A DNA stretch of 42,472 bases, taken from JBHHXR01 sp046757205. Its GTDB lineage: Bacteria > Pseudomonadota > Alphaproteobacteria > Rhodobacterales > Rhodobacteraceae. A program made the translations under genes and the position numbers. Every line of letters starts with the position of its first letter. The first letter of the stretch is position 1. Positions 13,861 to 22,311 of the stretch are shown here, piece after piece. The stretch covers positions 1 to 42,472 of the forward strand of contig JBHHXR010000002.1 in NCBI GenBank assembly GCA_046757205.1, given 5' to 3'. A model generated the notes under the pieces. The model worked only from the letters and a program-made list of their open reading frames with translations, searched no databases and was not told where the DNA came from.

Positions 13861-15270
13861 ATGAAATTGAGAAATCTGATTCGCGCGGGTTTGCTCGGCG
13901 CGGTGGTCGCATCACCGCTCGCCATGCAGGCCGACGCGCAAGGCGTATTGAGGGTAATGAGCGGCGCCACATCGGGCGCCATCAGCGTTTCCGTCAACCG
14001 CGCAGTCGTCATGGAAAGCGGCCGGACGTTTGCCGAGCTTTCGGTGGCAAATCCCGGCATCGCGGACATTGCCACGCTGTCGGACCGAACGATCTATGTG
14101 CTGGGAAAAAGCCCGGGTCGCACGACCCTGACGTTGCTGGGCCCGGATTCCAACCTGATCGCCAATATCGACGTGCGGGTGACACCCGACGTGGCCGAAT
14201 TCAAGGAGCGTCTCGCCGAGATCCTTCCGAAGGAAAAGATCGAGGTCAGAACCGCCAATGACGGCATCGTCCTGAGCGGCCGCGTCTCCGGCAAACGCAA
14301 GCTTGCGCGCGCGCTGGAACTGGCAGAACGCTATGCGCCTCAAAGGGTTACCAACCTGATGATGGTGGGCGGCACGCAGCAGGTCATGCTAAAAGTCCGG
14401 TTCGCCGAGATGCAGCGCTCGGTGTCGAAAAGCCTGCAGTCGAGTGTCGGCATCGCCGGCTTGGTCGGCGCCAACCCGCAGGGCCCGGCCACCGGAGATT
14501 TCGTCGCCAACAGCACCGGCTCGACCGGCGGATTCACGACGGCGAGCCGGACCACGACGCTGGCCGGCGGCTCGTCGGTCTTCTCCTTCGGCCTCGGCGG
14601 CCTGGCGGTGGATCTGCTGATCCAGGCGCTGGAGGGCAAGGGCATGGTCCGCACCCTGGCTGAACCGAACCTCGTTGCCATATCGGGCCAGGATGCCGAT
14701 TTCCTCGCCGGCGGCGAGTACCCGATCCCGGTTCGCGGCTCGGATGGTGAAATCAGCATCGAGTACAAGCCGTTCGGCGTGCAACTCAAATTCAAGCCGA
14801 CGGTGATCGACGACAACATCATCAATCTCGAGGTCGGCGCCATCGTCAGCTCGCTCGACACCACGACGTCGGTCACGGCCAGCGGAATATCCGTCAACGC
14901 CTTCTCGGTGCGGCGCGCCAACACGACGGTCGAGATGAAGGACGGCCAGAGCTTCGCCATCGCCGGCCTGCTGCAGGATGATTTCTCCGACAAGAACTCT
15001 CAGGTTCCGTGGCTCGGAGACGTGCCGGTTCTCGGCGCGCTGTTCCGCAGTTCGGACTTTCTGCGCAAGCAAAGCGAACTGGTGGTGATCGTCACACCGC
15101 ATCTGGTTGCGGCAACCGACGGCACCGCGCTGGCGCTGCCGACGGACCGCATGCGCATCCCGACGGAAAGCGAACTGTTCCTGAACGGGTTGACCGAGGG
15201 ACGGCAGGGAAGCGCCGGCGAGGTTGCCAAACAAGCCTTCCAAGGCTCCTACGGCTATGTGATGGAGTGA
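13861..15270 (+). CDS. cpaC: Tad secretin CpaC (RcpA)
   Basis: Outer-membrane secretin of 469 residues forming the pilus channel. A signal peptide covers about 1-26 (ending MQADA). The pilus/type II N-terminal domain includes FAELSVANPGIADI and the TIYVLGKSPGRTTL strand. A BON-like region at about 115-170 contains VRTANDGIVLSGRVSGKRKL. The secretin core starts near 180, with LAEPNLVAISGQDADFLAGGEYPIP and the late motif VPWLGDVPVLGALFRS. It starts 186 bp after cpaB, and the OmpA-type lipoprotein gene begins 5 bp after its stop. Confidence 0.94.
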   Translation: MKLRNLIRAGLLGAVVASPLAMQADAQGVLRVMSGATSGAISVSVNRAVVMESGRTFAELSVANPGIADIATLSDRTIYVLGKSPGRTTLTLLGPDSNLIANIDVRVTPDVAEFKERLAEILPKEKIEVRTANDGIVLSGRVSGKRKLARALELAERYAPQRVTNLMMVGGTQQVMLKVRFAEMQRSVSKSLQSSVGIAGLVGANPQGPATGDFVANSTGSTGGFTTASRTTTLAGGSSVFSFGLGGLAVDLLIQALEGKGMVRTLAEPNLVAISGQDADFLAGGEYPIPVRGSDGEISIEYKPFGVQLKFKPTVIDDNIINLEVGAIVSSLDTTTSVTASGISVNAFSVRRANTTVEMKDGQSFAIAGLLQDDFSDKNSQVPWLGDVPVLGALFRSSDFLRKQSELVVIVTPHLVAATDGTALALPTDRMRIPTESELFLNGLTEGRQGSAGEVAKQAFQGSYGYVME

Positions 15271-15275
15271 ATACA

Positions 15276-15899
15276 ATGAAAAAGCATCTCCTGAAATCAA
15301 GCGTAGCAGCCACGGCCCTGGTTCTCGCCGGGTGCGCGCAGGAAGCGGGCACGCTGACCAACCAGGCGGCGTTCGGCCAGGCCTCGGCGCAGAACCACGT
15401 CGTGCAGGCGGCCTATCTGAGCGGCGAACTTCTGCAGGAACTGGGCGCGCGCTTCCGCGCCGAGACGCCGCACATGATCAACTTCGCTTTCGACAGTTCG
15501 AAACTGGATGACGAGTCCAAGTCGATCCTGAACAAACAGGCGGACTGGATAAACCGCTTCCCGATGGTCCGCCTGCGGATCTACGGGCACACCGATCTGG
15601 TCGGCTCGAACGCCTATAACCAGTCGCTCGGTTTGCGACGCGCCCGCGCCGCGGTCAATTATCTCGTCTCGCGCGGCGTCAGCCGCAGCCGGCTCGACGC
15701 GGTGGTGTCCTACGGCGAGACGAGGCCGCTGGTAGAATCCGCAGATCGCGAGCGGCTGAACCGGCGCACGGTTACCGAGGTCGTCGGCTTCGCCCGCGGA
15801 TATGTCGGCCTGGACATGGACGGCAAGCGCGCCGCGGTCGTCTATGGCGAATATGTCGGTGATACGGGTTCCGATATCACGGTGGAGGCCGCGCAGTAG
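15276..15899 (+). CDS. OmpA-family lipoprotein of the Tad locus
   Basis: Lipoprotein of 207 residues. The leader ends in LVLAGC (Cys20), and a C-terminal OmpA-like peptidoglycan-binding domain covers roughly 70-180. That domain has INFAFDSSKLDDES, the GHTDLVGSNAYNQSLGLRRA motif with peptidoglycan-binding Asp and Arg, and LNRRTV. It occupies the slot between cpaC and cpaE where cpaD is found in other Tad loci, and no CpaD-like sequence is seen. It probably stabilises the secretin and ties it to the cell wall. The longer reading from 15009 overlaps cpaC and is rejected. Confidence 0.88.
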   Translation: MKKHLLKSSVAATALVLAGCAQEAGTLTNQAAFGQASAQNHVVQAAYLSGELLQELGARFRAETPHMINFAFDSSKLDDESKSILNKQADWINRFPMVRLRIYGHTDLVGSNAYNQSLGLRRARAAVNYLVSRGVSRSRLDAVVSYGETRPLVESADRERLNRRTVTEVVGFARGYVGLDMDGKRAAVVYGEYVGDTGSDITVEAAQ

Positions 15900-15923
15900 C
15901 GCGCACTTCGCAGCAACACCCAG

Positions 15924-15958
15924 CCCCCGCGCCCACCGGCCGCGGGGGTTTCCTGTTT
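15924..15958 (+). terminator. intrinsic terminator after the cpaBC-ompA unit
   Basis: CCCCCGCG (15924-15931) pairs with CGCGGGGG (15941-15948) around a 9-nt loop, followed by TTTCCTGTTTT. It lies 25 bp after the OmpA-type gene and separates it from cpaE. Confidence 0.78.
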
Positions 15959-15975
15959 TCCGCCCAGAGCGCGTT

Positions 15976-16012
15976 CGCCGGCCGGCGGCACTTGCACGGG
16001 CGCCGGCCGGCG
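15976..16012. repeat. duplicated GC palindrome
   Basis: The 12-bp self-complementary sequence CGCCGGCCGGCG occurs at 15976-15987 and again at 16001-16012. The copies can pair with each other around a 13-nt loop or fold singly. A further hairpin (GGCCGG/CCGGCC) follows near 16043-16060. The rest of 15900-16230 contains no gene. Confidence 0.55.
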
Positions 16013-16133
16013 CACTAAAATGACTTATTCCGAAGAGTTCCGGGGCCGGTTCAGCCCGGCCAGTGTAGCGCTAAAGTTCCGTTCATTTTCTGTTGGATAT
16101 AGTGGGCACCGCGAATGCACCCGCGCCATACTT

Positions 16134-16165
16134 TTGACAAATTTGGAACGGTAAATTCGGACAAT
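16134..16165 (+). promoter_or_regulatory. possible promoter for cpaE and downstream genes
   Basis: A perfect TTGACA at 16134-16139 is followed by GACAAT at 16160-16165 with a 20-bp spacer, longer than the 16-18 bp preferred by the housekeeping sigma factor. It lies after a terminator and 65 bp before cpaE, so a promoter is expected here. The -10 assignment is weak. Confidence 0.35.
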
Positions 16166-16230
16166 AGCCGAGACTGCGCGTAACGCCTATTTGCGCTTGC
16201 CGGATGCTCGGCTGACCTAGGGGAGCGGCG

Positions 16231-17448
16231 ATGGCCCTGCTGAAAACAAAGACAAGCGCGATCGAGGCTTATGCAGTGGCGCGCGATGTCGAAAAATTCG
16301 ATCTCCTGATCGAAGACATGAACAACGAATTCGACGAAAGTTGGGCGCCGCTGGGGTTCGATGAGGCGATGGACGAACTCAACGGCGGCCAGGTCGAGGC
16401 GCTGGAATTCGTCGTTGTCGGCATCGACCGCCACGACGAGGAGGACCTCACACCCGCCGCCCGCTTCATCCGCTTCGCCAAGAAACTCGGGGTCCGGGTC
16501 ATCCTGGTGGCCAACGATCTTACGCCGATGGGCCTGCACCAGCTCATGCGCCTCGGCGCCGACGACTTCGCGCCCTACCCGCTGCCGGACGGCGCGCTGC
16601 ACGAGTCAATCACGCGCCTGCGCGACATGCAGGAGGAAGCGCCGCGAACCGAGAAGAAAAAGAAGAGCCGCAACGGGCTCATCCTTCCGGTCTACGGGAT
16701 TGCCGGCGGTGTCGGCGCCACCACGTTCGCCGTGAACCTGGCCTGGGAAATGGCCATCGCCTCGCGCAAGTCGAACAAGCGCGTCGCCCTTCTGGATTTC
16801 AATTTCCAGTTCGGCTCGGTGTCCACCTATCTCGATCTGGCGCGGCGCGAGGCGATCTACGAGCTGATCTCGGATCCGTCGTCGATCGACCACGACACGC
16901 TGGCCCAGGCGCTGACGTCGTTCAAGTCGCGGCTTGCGGTTCTTACCGCGCCGTCCGACGCGCTGCCGCTGGACATCATCGCGCCGGAGGAAATCCAGCG
17001 GCTGCTGGAAATCGCCCAGGCGTCCTACGATTTCGTCATCGTCGACATGCCGCAGACGCTGGTTCATTGGTCGGACAACGTGCTGCGGATGTGCGAAACC
17101 TATTTCGCGGTGATGGAGATCGACATGCGATCGGCCCAGAACACGCTGCGTTTCCTGCGTGCGCTGAAGGCCGAGGAGCTGCCGTTCGAAAAGGTCCAGT
17201 TCGCGCTCAACCGCGCGCCCGGGTTTGCCGACATGAGCGGCAAGAGCCGGGTAAAGCGTTTGTCGGAAAGCCTCGGCGTCGAACTGAAAATCCTGCTTCC
17301 CGACGGCGGCCGCGCCGTCACCGCGGCCTGCGACCAGGGCCTGCCGCTGGCCGAAGTCGTGGCGAAGAATCCGCTGCGCAAGGAAATCCGCAAGATATCC
17401 GCGGCGCTGCTGGAAATGGCCGAGGCCGCCAAGGCCGCCATAGCATAA
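16231..17448 (+). CDS. cpaE: Tad localisation ATPase CpaE (TadZ)
   Basis: ParA/MinD-superfamily protein of 405 residues that directs the Tad apparatus to its cell site. The N-terminal 135 residues resemble an atypical receiver domain (VVVGIDRHDEEDL, VILVANDLTP, LMRLGADDFAPYPL). The ATPase part begins near 150. Its Walker A is degenerate: GGVGATT at 159-165 lacks the usual GKT lysine, as in many TadZ/CpaE proteins. LLDFNFQFGS and DFVIVDMPQ are the other conserved strands. The ATG at 16231 has GGGGAG at 16220-16225. cpaF begins 13 bp after the stop. Confidence 0.92.
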   Translation: MALLKTKTSAIEAYAVARDVEKFDLLIEDMNNEFDESWAPLGFDEAMDELNGGQVEALEFVVVGIDRHDEEDLTPAARFIRFAKKLGVRVILVANDLTPMGLHQLMRLGADDFAPYPLPDGALHESITRLRDMQEEAPRTEKKKKSRNGLILPVYGIAGGVGATTFAVNLAWEMAIASRKSNKRVALLDFNFQFGSVSTYLDLARREAIYELISDPSSIDHDTLAQALTSFKSRLAVLTAPSDALPLDIIAPEEIQRLLEIAQASYDFVIVDMPQTLVHWSDNVLRMCETYFAVMEIDMRSAQNTLRFLRALKAEELPFEKVQFALNRAPGFADMSGKSRVKRLSESLGVELKILLPDGGRAVTAACDQGLPLAEVVAKNPLRKEIRKISAALLEMAEAAKAAIA

Positions 17449-17461
17449 CGAAGGACTGCAC

Positions 17462-18889
17462 ATGTTCGGACGCTACCAACGGGCAAAGGAAATCGCGCCC
17501 CCGACCATCGACGTGGAAACCGCCAAGAAGACGGCGCAACTGCGCCGCCGCGGTCTCAAGCCCGAGGACGCCCCGGAACTGGCGGAAGCGCGCGCCAAGG
17601 AGGCACGCCGCAAGGAGCGTCTTCTCGAAGTCCGGATGGAAATCCACAAGCGGCTCCTGGAGACGCTGAACCTGACCGTTCTGGACAAGGCCAGCAAGGA
17701 TGACCTGCGCCGCGAAATCCGCGAAATCGCGCGCGAGGGCATGCGCGAACTGAACATCGTGCTGAACGCTGCGGAGTTCGAGCAGCTTGCCCAGGACCTG
17801 CTTGATGAAGTCACTGGTCTCGGCCCGCTTGAACCGCTCCTGAAGGATGAGACGGTCAACGATATCCTGGTCAACGGATCGCAGCAGATATTCGTGGAAC
17901 GCAGCGGCAAACTGGAAATGACGGACGTCAAGTTCAAGGACGAAAAGCACCTGTTGCGGGTCATCGACAAGATCGTCTCGGCGGTCGGCCGCCGCGTCGA
18001 CGAAAGCTCGCCATATGTCGACGCCCGGCTGGCCGACGGTTCGCGCTTCAACGCCATGGTGCCGCCCTGCGCGGTGGACGGCTCGCTGGTCTCGATCCGC
18101 AAGTTCACCAAGGATAAGCTCTCGATCGAGGAACTGCTCGAATTCGAGGCCTTCAACGAGGCCATGGCGGCGTATCTGCAGGCGGCCGTGGCGACCCGGC
18201 TGAACATCATCGTGTCAGGTGGTACCGGCTCCGGTAAGACGACGACGCTGAACGCGCTTTCAAGTTTCATCGACGACTCCGAACGTATCGTGACCATCGA
18301 GGACACGGCGGAACTTCAGTTGCAGCAGGTCCATGTTGGCCGGATGGAGAGCCGGCCGGCCAACGTCGAGGGACGCGGTGCCGTGACGCAGCGCGACCTT
18401 CTGCGCAACGCCCTGCGCATGCGCCCCGACCGCATCATCGTCGGCGAGACGCGCGGCGACGAGGTCATCGACATGCTTCAGGCCATGAATACCGGCCACG
18501 ACGGATCGATGACGACGATCCACGCCAACTCCGCCCGCGATGCCGTGTCGAGGCTGGAAAACATGATCGCCATGTCCGGGGTCGACATGCCGCTGAAGGC
18601 GACGCGGGCGCAGATATCCTCGGCGGTCAACCTCATCGTTCAGGTCAGCCGCCTGCAGGACGGTTCGCGGCGCATGCTGTCGATCACCGAGATTACCGGC
18701 ATGGAAGGCGAGATCATTTCCATGCAGGAAGTGTTCAAGTTCCGCCGCGACAGCGTCGATGACGACGGCAGGATCGTCGGCGAGTTCGTGCCCACGGGCT
18801 TGCGGTCGAAATTCTCCGACCGCTTCAAGCAGTGGGGCTACGAACTGCCGACCAGTATCTACACCGAAACCCGCCCGATGCCCAGTTAG
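17462..18889 (+). CDS. cpaF: Tad secretion ATPase CpaF (TadA)
   Basis: Cytoplasmic traffic ATPase of 475 residues that powers pilus assembly. The N-terminal about 100 residues are charged and helical. The N-domain then includes GPLEPLLKDETVNDILVNG. Walker A is GGTGSGKT at 253-260, the Walker B region is RIIVGETRG at 324-332, and the His box HDGSMTTIHAN is at 346-356. All catalytic elements are intact. In the Tad system one such ATPase is thought to drive both extension and retraction. It sits between cpaE and tadB with 13- and 12-bp gaps. Confidence 0.96.
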   Translation: MFGRYQRAKEIAPPTIDVETAKKTAQLRRRGLKPEDAPELAEARAKEARRKERLLEVRMEIHKRLLETLNLTVLDKASKDDLRREIREIAREGMRELNIVLNAAEFEQLAQDLLDEVTGLGPLEPLLKDETVNDILVNGSQQIFVERSGKLEMTDVKFKDEKHLLRVIDKIVSAVGRRVDESSPYVDARLADGSRFNAMVPPCAVDGSLVSIRKFTKDKLSIEELLEFEAFNEAMAAYLQAAVATRLNIIVSGGTGSGKTTTLNALSSFIDDSERIVTIEDTAELQLQQVHVGRMESRPANVEGRGAVTQRDLLRNALRMRPDRIIVGETRGDEVIDMLQAMNTGHDGSMTTIHANSARDAVSRLENMIAMSGVDMPLKATRAQISSAVNLIVQVSRLQDGSRRMLSITEITGMEGEIISMQEVFKFRRDSVDDDGRIVGEFVPTGLRSKFSDRFKQWGYELPTSIYTETRPMPS

Positions 18890-18901
18890 AGGAAATCGCC
18901 C

Positions 18902-19864
18902 ATGAGTTTCGAACCGCTCATCTACGCGCTGATCTTCGTCGGCGTCCTGTTCATGGTGGAGGGGATCTACCTCGTCATCTTCGGGAAATCCGTGCGCCTG
19001 GAATCGCGCGTCAACCGCCGGCTGACCCTGCTGGAAAAGGGCGAGGATCCCGAGGAAGTCCTGGAGACCCTCCGCAAGGAGCGCGAGCAGCACCAGGAGA
19101 ACCGCAGCCTGCCGATCCTGGCGCCGCTCAGCGAAAAGGCGGCGCAGGCGAATATCGCCTTCAGCCCCGTGGCGCTTCTGCTTCTGATGGTCTTTCTCGG
19201 CGTTTTCAGCTTCGTCGCCCTGACGCTCGGCACCGGCGCCAGCCTGACGATCCGCATCGGCGTCTCCGCCGCCATGGGCTATTTCGGGGTCTTTACCTGG
19301 CTCAAGAACAAGGCCAAGAAACGCGTGGCCCTGTTCGAGGAACAGCTTCCCGACGCGGTCGAGCTGATGGTCCGCTCGCTGCGCGTCGGCCACCCTTTCT
19401 CCAGCGCGGTCAATATCGTTGCGCAGGAAATGCCCGACCCGCTCGGCACCGAGTTCGGCATCATCGCCGACGAAGCCACCTACGGCGCCGAAATCACTGA
19501 ATCGCTCGAAAAGATGGCCACGCGCATCGATATCCAGGACCTGAAATTCCTCGCCGTCGCGGTGGCCATCCAGAGCTCGTCGGGCGGCAATCTCGCCGAA
19601 ATCCTCGACGGTCTTTCCAAGGTCATCAGGGCGCGGTTCAAGCTGTTCCGCAGGGTCAAGGCGATCACCGCCGAGGCGCGCTGGTCCGGCTGGTTCCTGT
19701 CGGTTTTTCCCGTTGTCGCGCTGGTGCTGATTCAGGTCATGCAGCCGGAATACTACGCCGAGGTCAAGAAATCGGCCGCTTTCGTTCCGGCGGCGATCGT
19801 GGTCGCCGTGTTCCTGTTCGTGAATGTCATATTCATGCGCATCATGGTCGATATCAAGGTCTGA
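18902..19864 (+). CDS. tadB: Tad inner-membrane platform protein TadB
   Basis: Platform protein of 320 residues with a T2SSF domain. Hydrophobic segments are at about 8-26, 95-125, 257-277 and 295-315. The cytoplasmic T2SSF core includes FEEQLPDAVELMVRSLRVGH and the ITESLEKMATRI region. It is thought to form the membrane base with TadC above the CpaF ring. The ATG at 18902 follows AGAGGAAAT. TadC begins 18 bp after its stop. Confidence 0.93.
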   Translation: MSFEPLIYALIFVGVLFMVEGIYLVIFGKSVRLESRVNRRLTLLEKGEDPEEVLETLRKEREQHQENRSLPILAPLSEKAAQANIAFSPVALLLLMVFLGVFSFVALTLGTGASLTIRIGVSAAMGYFGVFTWLKNKAKKRVALFEEQLPDAVELMVRSLRVGHPFSSAVNIVAQEMPDPLGTEFGIIADEATYGAEITESLEKMATRIDIQDLKFLAVAVAIQSSSGGNLAEILDGLSKVIRARFKLFRRVKAITAEARWSGWFLSVFPVVALVLIQVMQPEYYAEVKKSAAFVPAAIVVAVFLFVNVIFMRIMVDIKV

Positions 19865-19882
19865 GAATTCCGGGAGAACGAG

Positions 19883-20860
19883 ATGTTCACGCAAGGTTGG
19901 GAATTCACCATCGCGGCACTGGGGCCGATGGGTCCGCTGATGGTGCTCGGCGTATTCGGCGCCGTCATGATCCTCCTCTCGCTGCCTGTCGTGTTCAAGA
20001 AGGAGGCCGACCCGCTCGACCGCCTGAGAGGCCCCGGCCACAAGGTCGCCCGTCAGGCCACGAAGGAAACCAATGTCCGGTTGCGCTATGACGGCGGTTC
20101 CAGCAGTCTCGACCGCTTCGCGCCCTATCTCGAACCGCAGGACCAGAAGGAATTCTCGGCGACGCGGCTGAAGCTGATCCAGGCGGGGTATCGGGCCCGT
20201 TCCTCGGTCAGCACCTACAATTTCTTCCGTCTCCTGCTCGGCGTCGGCTTTCTTCTGGCCGGGCTCGCGTCGGTCTTCCTGCGCAGCGGCAACCCGGGGC
20301 TGCCCTCGGTCATCGTCTCGGTTCTGATCCCCGGCCTGATCGGGCACTACCTTCCCAACTACTGGGTTCAAAGGCGGTTGCAGCAGCGCCAGGAGGACGT
20401 CACCAACGGATTTCCCGACGCGCTCGACCTGATGCTTGTCTGCGTCGAAGCCGGCCAGTCGCTCGATCAGGCGATCATGCGCGTCGCCACCGAGGTCCGG
20501 GTCTCCTACCCCACGCTGGCCGAGGAGTTCGAGATCGTTTCCTCGGAGATGCGCGCCGGCAAGGACCGGGTGACGGTGCTGCGCGACATGGCCGAACGCT
20601 GCGGGGTGCCCGACATCAGCGCCTTCGTGACCGTACTGATCCAGTCGGCTTCGTTCGGCACGTCGATCTCCGACGCCCTGCGCATCTACGCCTCGGAAAT
20701 GCGCGACAAGCGGGTCATGCGGGCCGAGGAAAAAGCCAACGTCCTGCCGACGAAGCTGACCATCGGCACCATGATGTTCACGGTTCCGCCGCTCCTGATC
20801 ATCCTCGTCGGTCCTTCGATCTACGACATCTACGTCAATCTTCTCGGCGGCGGAAACTAG
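19883..20860 (+). CDS. tadC: Tad inner-membrane platform protein TadC
   Basis: Second T2SSF-domain platform protein, 325 residues. A membrane segment near 10-35 is followed by a charged linker (KKEADPLDRLRGPGH). A hairpin lies at about 110-150, the T2SSF core has NGFPDALDLMLVCVEAGQSL, and a final membrane pair includes MMFTVPPLLIILVGPSIYDI. Together with TadB it makes the usual heteromeric platform. The ATG at 19883 has GGGAGAAC upstream. The next gene starts on the base after its stop codon. Confidence 0.93.
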   Translation: MFTQGWEFTIAALGPMGPLMVLGVFGAVMILLSLPVVFKKEADPLDRLRGPGHKVARQATKETNVRLRYDGGSSSLDRFAPYLEPQDQKEFSATRLKLIQAGYRARSSVSTYNFFRLLLGVGFLLAGLASVFLRSGNPGLPSVIVSVLIPGLIGHYLPNYWVQRRLQQRQEDVTNGFPDALDLMLVCVEAGQSLDQAIMRVATEVRVSYPTLAEEFEIVSSEMRAGKDRVTVLRDMAERCGVPDISAFVTVLIQSASFGTSISDALRIYASEMRDKRVMRAEEKANVLPTKLTIGTMMFTVPPLLIILVGPSIYDIYVNLLGGGN

Positions 20861-21430
20861 GTGCCGGCGGTGGTGGGGCGCTGGGTACTTCTGGCGGCGC
20901 TGCTGCAGGCGCTGGCCGGTTGCGAAACGGGGCTGTCGTCCGGCGCGGTTGCGCCGCTGACACCTCAGGAAAAGCTGCTCAACTCCGCCGAACCGATGGC
21001 CGCCGGCCACACCTTCATGGCGGCGGGTGATTACGACTATGCGCTGAAAGCCTATACCCGCGCGGTCGCCGCAAGGGGGCTGGACGCAGAGGTCCTCAGC
21101 GCTCTGGGCTCGGCCAACCTGAAGCTCGGGCGGCTTCGCCAGGCGCGCACTCTGCTGGGCATGGCCCTGGACCGCGACGACAAGTTCGTGCCGGCCTGGA
21201 ACAACCTCGGCGTGGTACTCATCGGCCTTCGCGAATACCGCGAAGCCCGCGAGGCGTTCCGCGTCGCCTTCGCGCTCGATGCCGGCCGGTCGGAGGAAAT
21301 CCGCCGGAACCTGATTCTGGCGGAGCGCAAACTGTCCGGCAACGGCGGCAAATCCGTGAACGAGAACGAATTCCGGCTGGTCCGCCGGGGAAATGGGCGT
21401 TACCTTCTGCTCAGCACCACAGACCAATAA
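20861..21430 (+). CDS. tadD: TadD-like TPR lipoprotein 1
   Basis: Lipoprotein of 189 residues with tetratricopeptide repeats. A hydrophobic leader ends in ALAGC (Cys21). TPR-like helices run from about 45 to 140 (DYDYALKAYTRAVAARG, ALGSANLKLGRLRQARTLLG, AWNNLGVVLIGLREYREARE). TadD proteins are needed for secretin assembly in the Tad system, acting like pilotins. The GTG start at 20861 directly abuts the tadC stop, which argues for translational coupling; no strong ribosome-binding site of its own is seen. A second TPR lipoprotein follows 12 bp downstream. Confidence 0.83.
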   Translation: MPAVVGRWVLLAALLQALAGCETGLSSGAVAPLTPQEKLLNSAEPMAAGHTFMAAGDYDYALKAYTRAVAARGLDAEVLSALGSANLKLGRLRQARTLLGMALDRDDKFVPAWNNLGVVLIGLREYREAREAFRVAFALDAGRSEEIRRNLILAERKLSGNGGKSVNENEFRLVRRGNGRYLLLSTTDQ

Positions 21431-21442
21431 AGGACGGGTGAC

Positions 21443-22306
21443 ATGCGGGCAGGATTTCCGAAAGGGGCCGCGGCGTCCCTTGCAGTGGCGATGGCGCTGG
21501 GTGCATGCAACGGCATTACCGACGCGGAGAAGAACGCGCCGCTGGGCAAGCTCAATGTCATCGACGCCAGCGACCTCAATGAGCTGATGCTCAATTTTTC
21601 CGACCCCGAGCAGGCGGTCGACTACTTCCGGGAAGCCTCCGCCGCCAACCCGGAGCGGGTCGATCTGCGGCGCGGCCACGCGCAGGCGCTGAGCCGCGCC
21701 GGGCGCTTCGACGAAGCCGTCGTGATCTACACCAGGCTCGTCGATGCCGGGCAGGCGACCAACGACGACCGGCTGGATTATGCCGACGCTCTGATCCGCA
21801 CCGGCAATTGGAAGGAAGCGAAAGCCCAGCTCGACGCCATCCCGCCGACCTATGAGACCTATGACCGCTACCGGCTGGAAGCCATGGTCGCCGACAGTTC
21901 GAAGGACTGGGAGCGCGCCGACAGCTTCTACGAAATCGCCCGCGGGCTGACCACGCGTCCCGCCCCGATCCTGAACAACTGGGGCATTTCCCACATGGCG
22001 CGCGGCGATTTCAAACGGGCCGAAAAGCTGTTTCTGGAGGCCATCACCTACGACGACAAACTGTTCAACCCCAAGAACAATCTGGTCATTGCCAGAGGCC
22101 GCCAGGGCAATTACCGGCTGCCGGTTCTGCGCGTGAACGAGGCGGAGCGGGCGCAACTGCTCTACAATCTGGGGCTTGAGGCGGTCCGCAACGGCGATAT
22201 CGCCGTCGCCAAGGGCCTGTTCGAAGAGGCGATAGACACCCATCCGCAGCATTTCGAGGCCGCCGCCGCGGCGCTCGAGCAGCTCCAGGCCAGCGTGGTC
22301 CGCTGA
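21443..22306 (+). CDS. TadD-like TPR lipoprotein 2
   Basis: Lipoprotein of 287 residues. The leader ends in ALGAC (Cys22). At least five TPR-like units follow, for example AVDYFREASAANPERVDLRRGHA, DEAVVIYTRLVDAGQ and ILNNWGISHMARGDFKRAEKLFLEA. The two TPR proteins are different in length and sequence, so they may act together rather than being recent duplicates. The ATG at 21443 follows AAAGGACGG. It is most likely part of the secretin-assembly or periplasmic scaffold of the pilus. Confidence 0.83.
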   Translation: MRAGFPKGAAASLAVAMALGACNGITDAEKNAPLGKLNVIDASDLNELMLNFSDPEQAVDYFREASAANPERVDLRRGHAQALSRAGRFDEAVVIYTRLVDAGQATNDDRLDYADALIRTGNWKEAKAQLDAIPPTYETYDRYRLEAMVADSSKDWERADSFYEIARGLTTRPAPILNNWGISHMARGDFKRAEKLFLEAITYDDKLFNPKNNLVIARGRQGNYRLPVLRVNEAERAQLLYNLGLEAVRNGDIAVAKGLFEEAIDTHPQHFEAAAAALEQLQASVVR

Positions 22307-22311
22307 TCCCC

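Noticed and set aside
18260..22252. A 1330-codon open frame on the minus strand
   Set aside because: It is antisense to cpaF, tadB, tadC and the TPR genes, is full of His/Arg/Gln-rich sequence, and shows no domain. Long antisense frames are expected in GC-rich DNA with strong third-position bias.
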